Made by a program: the position numbers and the translations under genes. The notes beneath the pieces were generated by a model that saw nothing but the letters and a program-made list of their open reading frames with translations, was not told where the DNA came from and made no database searches. A DNA stretch of 64,000 nt from Paracyclopina nana (lineage: Eukaryota; Arthropoda; Copepoda; Cyclopoida; Cyclopettidae), in NCBI GenBank assembly GCA_019096065.1, contig JAGUCH010000001.1:2852001-2916000 (forward strand), given 5' to 3'. Below, in pieces: positions 39,447 to 50,600 of this stretch; position 1 is the first letter of the stretch; each line of letters starts with the position of its first letter.

Positions 39447-42400
39447 TAAATTGTTGCATTTTCTTCCCGTAATAAAATGCTCTGTTAGCCGAAAAGAGGA
39501 GGTTTTGAGAAGAGCTTGTTTTTTTTCCGCCCAAAGAGAAATGAAAGCTATGCAATAAGTTGCTACATATCTGTAGGTGAAAAGCAGTAAATCAAACGTT
39601 TCGCTACTCTATCATACTATAACATATTGCCAGGTAATTTCAAATTCAAAAGACTCGTGCGCGTCACCCGCAGTTTATCATCTATTAAATGAAACATGTC
39701 ACCGTTGTACAATTTTTCCGGAAGCTTGATTCTGCTTTGCATAATTCAAAATAGTTCTGGAGCGACATTCATTTGAGGCTTGCTTTTTTAGAGTGCAAAA
39801 AATGTCCGTCCGTGCGCTCACATTAGTTTCAATCCATTTGCATACCAAATATTGCGAGCACGCAGAGCGATATATATTTGATTTATATCACTTTTCCGAC
39901 AATATGTTTGTGGCGAGTCACGTCCACTCTCTTAGGGGAGACCCTTGTCATATAATTCTATTCTGGCGAAATTTTTTCCTAATACAAACTGCTCATCTAC
40001 TGCACATAATGGCAATAAAAGTGATCTAATCAGAAAGACGCTATGTGTCTGCAAAATTATAATCTTACTGATGTAACCTGCATAAGTAAATTAACCACAT
40101 GACCAGGGTCGTTTCGAGCATCTGCCTAAAAGCGAAAGCTGCATTCGAAAATTCATTTTTTGCGACACTTTGTCAACCACGTGAGTCGTTTTTCGGATTT
40201 CAATCGACATTTTTTGCTGCTCATGGCGAAATTATATAACCACATTCATTTCTACACATATAGTATTCAATTCCTAATGTTTGCTTACGTGACTAGGTGC
40301 AAAAAAAGTGTGCTTCGTATTCATATTTTTAACCCTATCTGATTTTACCAGAGGATTAGCAAAAACCGACTCAGCAATGCACAGTGGGTAAAGTAGCTAC
40401 CAAGTAAATTGATCTCGCAAATGATTTCGTCATTTGTAGGACGTGAAAATCCTAATGTGATGGTGAACTAGGTTTCATGGTATTGTTGGGCGGGAAATGT
40501 TTGTCAACCCAATGTCCCCATTGTGCTATACAAGCTATATGAGTTTGAAATGCGGAAAAAAATTAAATCGATTTGGCCATCAAAGGATTTTCGTTCCTCA
40601 AAGCCACAATCCCCAAAATGAAATGAGTTCAAAAATCATCTGTTATTTGAGCTTTTCAAAAGATCTGATGCACGTGTAGTAATTTTTACCAAAATAAAAT
40701 CCCTGTAGTTGCTACTCCGCCGAATGCTGGGATTTTTGATTATGCAAATGATTTCATGACATCAGCTGCACTTTTGAGCTCGCCAATTGCATTTTCATTA
40801 ATGCTGGCTCGTGCTCTTTGAAAAAGCCAGGATCTGCTAAATCGAATTTCCATAATGGATCATGCTTTCAGTGAAATTTGAAACACCAGATCATTAAAAG
40901 TAACATTTAGACCGAATTACATGTTTTCACCGAGTCCTATTCAAATATCATCAATTTTAAGCACTTGGTAAAAAAGGGGAGATATATCCTAGACTGCTGC
41001 GAATTCACGTAATCAAGGCTGGATTTTTTCCGTCTGATTCTAGTGCGCAGGGGTCCGTCTAAAAAGTGAACACAAAGCAACAAAATCATCAGTCATGTCA
41101 ACCCCATGCAATAGTGACACCAAAGCCGACTTGTATTGAAAGGTGGTCGAGGATTTTTTTAGCACTCTACTATAATATCATGATGGATACCGAGTCCAGT
41201 GGTGGGCCCACAACAGTGCGAAACTTTGCAGATCCATCTTCCAAAAAGAGAATTTTACTAAGTAAACAGACAAGGAATAATTACAAACAAAAAAGGGTGC
41301 TTTTTTCAGAAGACCTACAGTACTTCTTTATACGTAGAATGTGTGTGCTTTACACACAAAAAAGTGATTAATTGTTATCAGAACACGACACCATTGTCAA
41401 TTTTGAAGTGGGGCAAGTTTTTTTTCGTTCTTTCTCTAAGGGGTTGAAAAAGTCATATTATATTCATTTTATAACGGAAAAATCCATTGAAAAGCAACCG
41501 AGATACCGATCTACAATCTAAATTTCAGCCTACAACTGGAGAAAATTTGGACCGTTTAAATTCAGTTTTTTGGTGACAACCACTTTTGATGGATCAGCTG
41601 AGAATTTTCGGGGAAAAAATTTGTAAAGCAAATTCAATGCATTTTTAATCAATTTCCCACAATAGTGGGGGGGCCAAATCTGACCCTCGAGTTATTTGAG
41701 GCATGAAATTTGTAATGGCGCCCCCAAAAATTGAAGAATCTCCAGCTAATTACAGACGAAATTTGGCCATTGCTGAAAAATGCTCCTGGTAAAAAAATGC
41801 TCGCACTCACAGAGGGGCATTTCAGCCAAAAATCACTCGTTGATTGCTCCCAGCTTTTTGTAGCAGTAGCATACAAACGTGAAGCCAACTAATTTCAGTC
41901 CGAGTTTTTTGGAGACTTTGTGGGCTGCGGGTGCTCCCGATGTTTTTTTCGTAATTCAAGGAAGATCAATCATTTACGCAGCAGTGCCCAAAATTGTGAT
42001 ATAAAAAAGTTACTTGAAGCAACATTTGAAACGCCTCAGTATGGGGTTGCTTATTATGTCGAGAACCCAGGAAAAATAATTGGATTTGCGCCATGATTAA
42101 CGGACAAAAATGACGAAGAGGCTAGTCATCTGAGAGACCTTTTCTTGACCTCATATCTGGAGAGGTAAGATGGCGGTGGGGGAAGAGAAAAATCACGAAA
42201 ATTAGGGTCATTATGATTAGACAAATTGGCCAAGCCAGTTTAGCGCAAAATAAGGCAGATAAAATCACGAGGCAGATGACTACAGTTTTCAAGGTTCAGG
42301 GAAACAATGGCGAAGCACTTGAATTAGCCACAACCACCGAGTAACAACTCCTAGCCAACAAGGTTTTATTGAGTATTTAGAGTCCCTAAAAGTCCAGACA

Positions 42401-44074
42401 ACTTTGTTATTTCCTAGCTTTGTCAGTCAGACGAAATAAAAATACCAAAACGTAGCAAACACATAATACCAGAAAATGGCACCCAAAATCGGGAGGGGTC
42501 GTCGACGCACAAACCAAAAGTCGTAAAAATTCTCCGATGAGAGGAATTTTGTGTGTTCCATTTTTTACCCCGATTTGATGATATCATCTGAAGAATTTTA
42601 GGTCTTTTATTGGAGCCAAAAATGCTTAAGCACTCAGCTTTTTCCCCACTTTTATTGCTCTCAATTACACCGAAAAAATTCGGTTCAACTTGGAAGAATT
42701 GGGACTTTTACGACGGCTCTTTTTACCTTAAAACACATCGACGAGGCCATCAAAGCATTTAACGAGTTCCAGATCAGAACCACTCGGAGGGGCAAGCAAA
42801 AGAATCTCCACTTACCTTAGCTTATATATAAGATCCTCCGGATTCGGACAGGCCTTTTCCAGGTGCGAAACGAGCTCTATTGCTTGCTCTTGATGGCACG
42901 TGTGACTATGGCAAAGAGTCAGACAATCGGACATTTTGCTTACCGTGAAAACTTTAGCCACCGCCAACAGTTTTCTCATTTTCTCCCTTGTCAAAAGTGG
43001 AATAACATGCAATTTCCCTTGTGCAAAAACACAATTTGGAGAGATGATGCCCGTCCAAGCATTGGGAACTCGGAATTAGTCCCACTTCTAATTCCACTTT
43101 CGTCAAATGTTGCAAACTTTGACGGGTCGTCCGTGCTTATTCTGATTTCTCACGTTGACAGGCCCCTTTTCACCTAGTAAAATTGGATCTTAAGTATATA
43201 GCATGAAGATAAGTTGTCAAGGCACTTACAAATTAGCGTTAAGTCGACCAAAAAGGCGGAAAGTTTCCAAACAATCATCGCGAATTTGGATACACGTTTC
43301 TCTACGTTTCACTAAAGTCGTTTTCGGTTATCGACTTATCGTTTAGTCGTTTACGTTTAGCAAGTTTGGTTATTGTAAACAAATCTCAAGTGGTGCCTAT
43401 TATTCGGCGCTTTTTTGGAGCGTATGGAGAATTTTAGTGACACAATGTTCAGAACCTCTAAAGTCAGTTCGGCTAAATTTGTTGAGATAATAACAGTGCT
43501 GCCAGAGGAGACAGTTTCCGTCAAACCTGCGATGAGAGAATCTTCGTAATTCGACAGTTTTGAACGAAAAGTTGCCAGTTTGAACTGAACTTTTGCAGTC
43601 TTGTGGTTCAAAGATTTGACTATATTAAATAAATCAAGAAACTACCCAAATGACCAAATTCGGGGAAGAGTTAACTGGTTTTCGAAAAAATCATCTGGTA
43701 GCTCGGGTTTTAAGTGAGACGATGGAATTTAAATGAGTAAATAAATAATCAGTGAACTTGCAAGTGAGAACGTGGACGTGCCGGAACAACAGTCTGTCAC
43801 TGAAACTGGCGCTGTTATACGTACCAACTTCAAAAATAGGCAAATGGGTGAGTATTATCACACAGTCCTGGCAGTATGGCGTAACGTGTTCCAAATGGCA
43901 TTTCCAATATTCTTGAATGTCGTCATGAAGTATTCATGCATTATCACAAGTAACTTCTGCCATTCATTTGAAGTGGCGTAGCCCCAAATTGCGAAGAAAA
44001 TAAACCCTTTCTTTATTTGTCGTGATCGTTGAATAAGTAACGCCTTGCCATTTGACGCACTTTTTAGTTGTTGT

Positions 44075-44563
44075 TAGTGATGGAACGAGTTTCAGCTTGG
44101 CTTGAAAGCTTGAAGCTAAAACCCAGCTTGAGCTACATAAGCAAAAAGCTTGGGATAGCTCGAACCAAATTTTGAAAAGCTTGAAAAAGCTTGAACCCAA
44201 AAAATACAAAGCTTGAAAAAGCTTGACGCCAAAAAATTTCAAAACTTTATCCATTTTTTATCAAAACAAAAAAGGGCAAATTCTAAAATTAGCAAATACT
44301 TGAGGGAGTGAAGGACTTAATCAAAGTTAAAGCTATTTCTGTCTTTATTTGCGCTTTTGGGTAATTTTGTCAAATCTGGTGACTAATTGCCATTTTTGTG
44401 TCAAAATACTAAAAAAGTGAAAATCTTGAAAAAAGCTTGAAATGTGAAATTTCGAGCTTGAAAAAGCTTGATAATAATTTTCAAAAGCTTGGGATCGCTC
44501 GAACACATTTCTAAAAGCTTGAAGCTTGATCAAGCTGAAAATTTCCGGCTCGTTCCATCACTA
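44075..44563. mobile_element. Nonautonomous hAT-like element (MITE), 489 bp
   Basis: The element starts TAGTGATGGAACGAG and ends with the exact reverse complement CTCGTTCCATCACTA. Both sides are flanked by a perfect 8-bp direct duplication, GTTGTTGT, at 44067-44074 and 44564-44571. Eight-base duplications and a TAGTGATGG-type end are characteristic of the hAT superfamily. The interior contains more than ten copies of AAGCTTG, often as AAGCTTGAAAAAGCTTG, clustered toward both ends, as expected of subterminal transposase-binding motifs. There is no transposase, so movement depended on an autonomous relative elsewhere. The intact duplication suggests fairly recent insertion. Confidence 0.88.
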
Positions 44564-45579
44564 GTTGTTGTGTTTTTGAAGCCGAACTTTTCATTGACTC
44601 ATCACGTGAAAGTAATTGTTGATGCGGCCGACTTTTTTAAAACGAAGACTGACTTGAAAGGAAATTGGGTCTGACTACAATAGGCACGAAGAAAATGAGA
44701 TTAAAGTTTTTTTCATATTGTGCTCTCGTAAAGCAAAAATAAAGTGGCAAACTTTATTGGACGTAATCCGGAAGCGCGTAGAATTTCCTAAAGTTGGCCA
44801 TATTTAACCGCAGTGTAGCAGTAATAAGTTAGGTCAATGCGATTTGTGCTAGTTTCCCCTTTTGAATATTTGCACAAATCTGCACAAAAGCCCCCCTAAT
44901 TTAGAGGCGTGGAATTGATTAATTTTTTTGCGCGCAGATTTAACAGCTTTGCATGACTGCCGCTGCGGCTGCCTCCACCAACTTTTGTGAAGGGTTCAAA
45001 TATTGGGAAAAGATTTTTGAGCTTGAAACTAGTTTGTCAAAATCTTCTGCTCATGACAAAAAAGTTACCTGATCAGATTAGCTGAAAACTGGCATTTGGG
45101 CAACAAAAACGAGCAAAAATTCCACCTTGTCAGAGACATTTTCAATCCTTTGATCTATGAACAAGCGAAGAACCTGACCAGATTTCCTCGCTCGGAGCTC
45201 AGATAGAAAACAGTTCAAGAGGCAAACTCCTAATTTTGATGGATTATAATTGGCAGAAACTTGCTAGATAAGCATCGCATTCTTTAATTAAATACAAGAC
45301 ACCTTCAGTCCTGGCTGGAAAACAAACTGGGCAGTTAGCTGAAAATAATGCAGCATTTGAGAAAAAAAAACCTGCTTCCCTCCACCACAAGTTTTTGTCC
45401 ATCGAAACGAGCTCCGAGTGATCCCACGGCGAGTTATGCTAAATATTGTGTTGGTCCATATTAATTAAGCCTTTAGTCAATCCCTGCCTTAACAAATGTT
45501 GAGTGCATGTTACAACATTAGCGATAGAGTATCAAACATAGTGTTTTGATGCCAGCAGCGGAGCGTGTTTTCAATTTTT

Positions 45580-45960
45580 AAGTAAACGCGCGCTGTATTT
45601 GAATGGTCTGCGTAGACTCTTGCTTCGCTCGTTGCCCATTTTGCGGAGAATCAGAGGCGTCGTTTGCGCGACAAAAAATTCGCCTGGCGGCTTTTCGCGG
45701 CTCGGTTCGCCGTTAGCGCTCGCTTTCAGACCCGTGGGAAACCATGGAGGGCAAAACCAATCACGACCAAGCAGCCCTGGCAGTTTTGGGACAAAAATCC
45801 TCCGTTTTCGTGGCTTGAGGGGGCGGACTCTTGCCGTGCTGGCAGCCAATACAAAGTTCCAGGATTTCCCATTTTGCGGGAAAAAGTGGCCAGGCCTAGC
45901 TTGCATTATTTGGCAAATGGCCGGCCGGAGTTGCTGCATGACAAATAGATAGTTGACTTT
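45580..45960. other. GC/CpG-rich block with long open frames, function unknown
   Basis: This 380-bp block is clearly richer in GC and CpG than the surrounding DNA. It is open for 94-149 codons in two plus-strand frames and one minus-strand frame. No domain is recognised in any of them and no paired splice sites frame it. Lack of AT-rich stop codons can by itself explain the open frames. It may be a promoter, an enhancer, an unannotated exon or a repeat fragment. It lies about 2 kb upstream of the castor coding region. Confidence 0.35.
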
Positions 45961-46953
45961 GCCTGGGTCATCGCACTCCTTTTCGCAGAGTGAGTGCTCA
46001 AAATCAATGCTTGTAAGCATCCATGCAGCCTAAAGCTAGCTCCTCGCATCCATATGTATAAAAAACACGCGTGAGTGTGTGTACTGCTATGAACGCTCGT
46101 TGGCAATCCTCAATTGCAATCACAAAAATGGCTCGGCTTAATTTTATCAGCTAAACGAGAACTTTTGAGAATTGTTTTTCATTGTTGGCCCATTGAAAGG
46201 TAACGATAAGTTAGGTGTATTGGCTGCATATGCGTAGCATTAGTCATCGAAAAAAGCCCCTCCGACTGGATCATTAGTTTCAATAAACTTGCAAATAAAT
46301 GGCATGATTTAGTAGGCCCTCGCAGAATTCCGTCCTTAAAGGCAATAACTTTGGTGTGAGCAATAAATTACCGTTAATCTCCAATGAGAAGCCACTAGTG
46401 CTGACCGAGCATAGTGGCAGTGAATTGTGTTTAAAAATGAATGAAGGACTGCGTTATGGGGCAACGCGAGCGCAACGGAGGACTTTGTTTTCTCATCGTA
46501 TAAGCCTTGCATTTGAGCGTAAGAAACTATAGAGGGAGCTCATTTCCGGCATTTCAGAAAATTCCTCCGCTGATCCTAGGCCCCTGAAAGCAGCACCTTT
46601 TCCTACAACTTTTAAACAAAAACTGATGATATTGAAGCATAAAACCAAAATATGAGCTATCATTTGAAGACATTTACAAAATGTTCCTGATTTCAGAGAA
46701 TCTTCTCTTTGCCACAAACATAGTTCCGATGGATATTGAGTTCTTGGGTCAATATGACATACACAAAAGGTGATTTTTTCACTAAAATTGCTGTTGAGAA
46801 AAATACTTATGAGTTTATTTTCATCATTTTTGAAAATACTGCATAGGTTTCAAGAAAAAGTCAAAAAACGTGATTTCCCATTGCTACGCCGCTGCGTTGA
46901 TACTAGCTCTATTTTCACAATAGGGGGCGCTGTTTACCCTTGACGACAGGGAC

Positions 46954-47381
46954 TATATGGGCGCTTGCCTCTCGTTCGACAGTCGGATCGTCGACGTCGA
47001 TTTGGGCCGAAATAATTTCGCAGATTCCGGCGAAAAGGAACGGCGACCGCGGCGAGCAACTGCGGGTCCGCGTCCGCAACTACGAAAAATTCACTCGTGC
47101 TTTTTTGGCCCCAAATCTGAGACCGACGTCACCTCAGTGGCCGACTGGTCGTCGAGAGGGTACCATCATATCACACACTATTTCATCGTACTCAGCGAGT
47201 GGAACAAGTCACCTCTGCGCACCCCTCGGCACTATGTGAAAGCAGTGACTAAATGTTTTGCGACCACCACACAATATCACCATTCTCAAATCACTTTCGT
47301 CGCAAGGGCTTTCAGAACTCTTTTAAAAATACGTAATCAGTGAGCAGTCGTCGTCGTCGTTATCCCAACTTTAATTGAAGG
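46954..47381 (+). promoter_or_regulatory. Candidate promoter and noncoding first exon of castor
   Basis: A GC-rich stretch carries TATATGG at 46954 and an initiator-like ACAGTC with its A at 46981, 27 bp further on. The island ends with a good donor, TTGAAG/GTAAGC, at 47381/47382. The first castor coding exon follows about 300 bp downstream. Open frames in the island (99 and 128 codons) have no recognised domains. This assignment is inference from position and motifs. Confidence 0.35.
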
Positions 47382-47677
47382 TAAGCAGCTCAATTAATGT
47401 GGCAGCAGACTCGTAAAACAAGTGCAAAGATGAAATTTGAATCCAGCGTTGCATTTAGCAAAACTTTTCAACAACAACGCCACCACCACCCCTAATTTGA
47501 GCCTAAAAAGTGCATTGGGTGAAATCTGATCAATATGTGAGCCAAAACAATCTCATAATTCATCAGTTGGCTTTCTACAACGAATTCTCTGCCTTTTTTT
47601 CTCCGCTCAACTCTGCTGCGCTTGCAAAGTATCCAAAGTTGTAATGGGTCATATTTTTCATATTTGCTAAATGACCT

Positions 47678-50600
47678 ATGGCTAAGAATGTTGTGCCCTT
47701 CCAGCTGACGCCAAATGTGGAAATCGCGATTATGTCCTCAGCACTGGGCATGAATTTGATGCCCCCGACCTCAGCCTTCGGAGGACATGGAGTTCTTCAG
47801 CAGCAGCAGCAGCAAGACTCAACCCCCGGCAACCAACCTACAGAGTCTTCTTCGTCCAATTCGAACAAAAATCACGACGACGGTAAGACACACAATTTAT
47901 TCTCCTGATATGTTGATGAAGTCACATATCATAGTGTCAAGTTTCCCGTTCCACATTGGAGCGAGTGGCCTCTGAAATTGGCCGGCATTTTTCGCCCCCA
48001 AGCCGAGGACTTTTACCGACGCGGCCTTGCTCGCTGTGCGCCCGAGCAGTTTTCCAATGAAAAGAGCTAAAATTTCAAGAGCTTCATATTGTTACGGTGT
48101 CAATTTCACCTTGCAGATCCATACAGTAATAACTTGGCCGACATGGAGGAGGAGATGATGATGGAGGACAATGACAACGAAGAGCCCTGCAGATCCGAGG
48201 ATCTGGACGACGAGGAGGAGGACTCGAGGCCGGCCTTGATTGAGGACAGCTCGTATGGCAGTCCCGGTGGCCTCCGACGAGCCTTCAGCCTCAACGACGA
48301 GGACGAGGACGACACCAAAGAGTCCTCGCCGCAGCCAGCAGACACCAATAGTCCCATCAGCAGCAGTCGTGCGAGGAACAAGCGGAAAAACTTCAAGCCT
48401 CGGAACATCGTCTCGGAGGCCGTGGCCCTCAACCTCAGCGGCAGCGATCCGAAAAAGCAGCTTCTCATGCCAAAAACGAGTGATCACATCAACAACAGCA
48501 GTCCCATGGACTTGTCTGTGCAGAGTTTAACCAACAACGACGACGCTGCAGAGGAGGACGATGAGTTGGCCGAGGACGACGAGGACGCGTCCTCCGAGAG
48601 GAGATTTAGCGCGAGTGACCTCATCCACCCTGGCTCAGCTGGCCTCTCTGTGGTGCGACCCGAGGTTCTCTTTGGGGGCTCGGACTTCAAACACCTTCAG
48701 CAGCAGCAGCAGCAGTCATTTCCGCAAATCCCCCCTTTCTTAGCCCCTTTCCTCGCGGCCTCAAGGGAGGCCCCGTCGTCAGAGGGAGGAACTCCATCGA
48801 TGAAGGACGCTTTCCAAGAGGTGCTCAAGCTCTTTGGATTTCCTCCAGAATTAGCCGAAGTTTTTGCCAAGAATGCTCAAGCAGTGCAACAGCAGCAGCA
48901 GCAGCAGCAACTCGAGTCATCGGAGCAAGGACATGAACAACACGGTAAGAAATTGTTGTTGGACAGCGTACTAATTTGTAATTAGGGAGGTTGTCGTTGT
49001 AATGTGTATATGGTGAAAAGTGGCAAATGACGCGTCAAAAATGAGGGTTCCTTATTGTATGCCACACCGTATACAGCTGCGGCTGGCTCACTCCTTCATC
49101 ATAATGGACGAAAAAAGTTTATTTTTGCACACGCAAATGCAGAGTAGTTGTAGATCAGATTTTTAATGTTATTTTCGCAAACGTCAGTCAGCATACCAAA
49201 AAGTTGTGTGCTGGAAAGTAGCAATTTTTGCTGCTCCTACAAACCTAGTCGTCGTAATCAACACAAAAGGCCATTTTCGTGCTCTTTTTGCCATAAATGC
49301 TGACTGACAATTATGGTGAATAAGAAGAGGAGGGGAGAAAGAAAACACCTTGGACTCTTTCTCACGATCTTTTCTGCACCGCACCACACAACTTCTGCTA
49401 GTAGCCCAAAGAGTTGGCGAAACTTGGAAACGCACTTTTGACACGCAAGGTGTGTGTGTGTGTGTCAAAGTGATTTCTGCAATTGAAGCACTTTTTTTAA
49501 TATGATTTATTAACGCCAGTTAGTGTGTGTGGCTCCTTTATGAAATTGTGAGAAACAAGGTGGATAAAATTAAGGCTGTCAGTGGTTTTTTGCTCTGCCT
49601 AATTATTTGAGTAGTTGTCTGAGAATCCAGGAAAAAGTGAAATTGCTTCTGACGTAAAAATCCAGTTGCATGTCCAAGTAGCTGGCATGGAATTCTTTGT
49701 TAAAACCCCACGAAATCTCGGCATTTTTGGAGGATAATGGCGGTGGCATGAACTCTGAACTTCTCCCTTCTACTACTTCGCTTCTTCTTTCTGTGGAAAT
49801 CCATGGCACCTAATTATAGTTAAATTACCTGGGAAGCGAATTCCAGTTTCTGTCAAAAAGGTCAGAAAAGCAGCCGAATGGATTTCCCACAAACTTTTCA
49901 AAAAAGCCACCCGGGGGCAGGTTAAAATTTGATCCTAATAAAGAAGATCTTGAGTTTACCCAAGAAGAAACAAAGATCATGCCACAGTGGTCTTTTTTCT
50001 ATCTAGCTGTGCATTTTTTCTACTTTAGTATATACGCAAGCTTGAATTTAGAATTTAATCTGGACGCTAGGGTGTCGTTTTTCAATTTTAATAATAAATT
50101 ACTGCCGCCATTATCAGTCTCATCAGGATTAGCCTCTTCTTCTTCTTTGTTTTGAAGCTCTTTTTAAAAAACTAAATGAGCTGAAAGGTCAAAGTAGGTA
50201 TATGCTCCGACCACTGTGTGACCCGAGCAACAAAACACACCATATAGCGGAAGGTGCTGGGAATGTGGCCCAAGATTTTCCCACAACGCTCTGGCTGGTA
50301 CGCATTACCACGACCAAAAAGCTCCTTTTTTATGAAGATCTCGGGGGCCAATTGCAGTGTCAGAAGTCTGTGGCTTCTCCAAATTATTCGCAAGCGAGAT
50401 TAAAGTTCGTGGGACAGTGCATGGCCCCGGCTACATATTACAGCTGCTACCACAATTCTCGACAGTTTCATCAATCTCCAAGAACCGTATGCTTCTTCTT
50501 TGCAGCTCAAGATAAGGAGTCCGCAGCCTCTCTCGCGTTGGGAGCTCAAAGAGCCACAGCCTCGCCGACCTCGTCAAACAACTCAATGCTGAGCGCTGCT

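Larger units (their letters stand above)
36869..46930. other. Ten-kb intergenic region between the DEG/ENaC gene and castor
   Basis: No gene is recognised. The region holds two inverted-repeat elements, a GC-rich block and three octamer-type sites (38077, 39836, 40742), listed elsewhere. It must include the noncoding first exon of the minus-strand DEG/ENaC gene, and it is the natural place for distal control elements of castor. Open frames such as 38283-38660 plus and 38599-38880 minus have no domains. Confidence 0.5.

Noticed and set aside
50202-50505. In-frame upstream extension of castor exon 3
   Set aside because: The frame is open, but a strong acceptor at 50505 and the phase of the preceding exon place the exon start at 50506. 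The upstream residues have no castor character.
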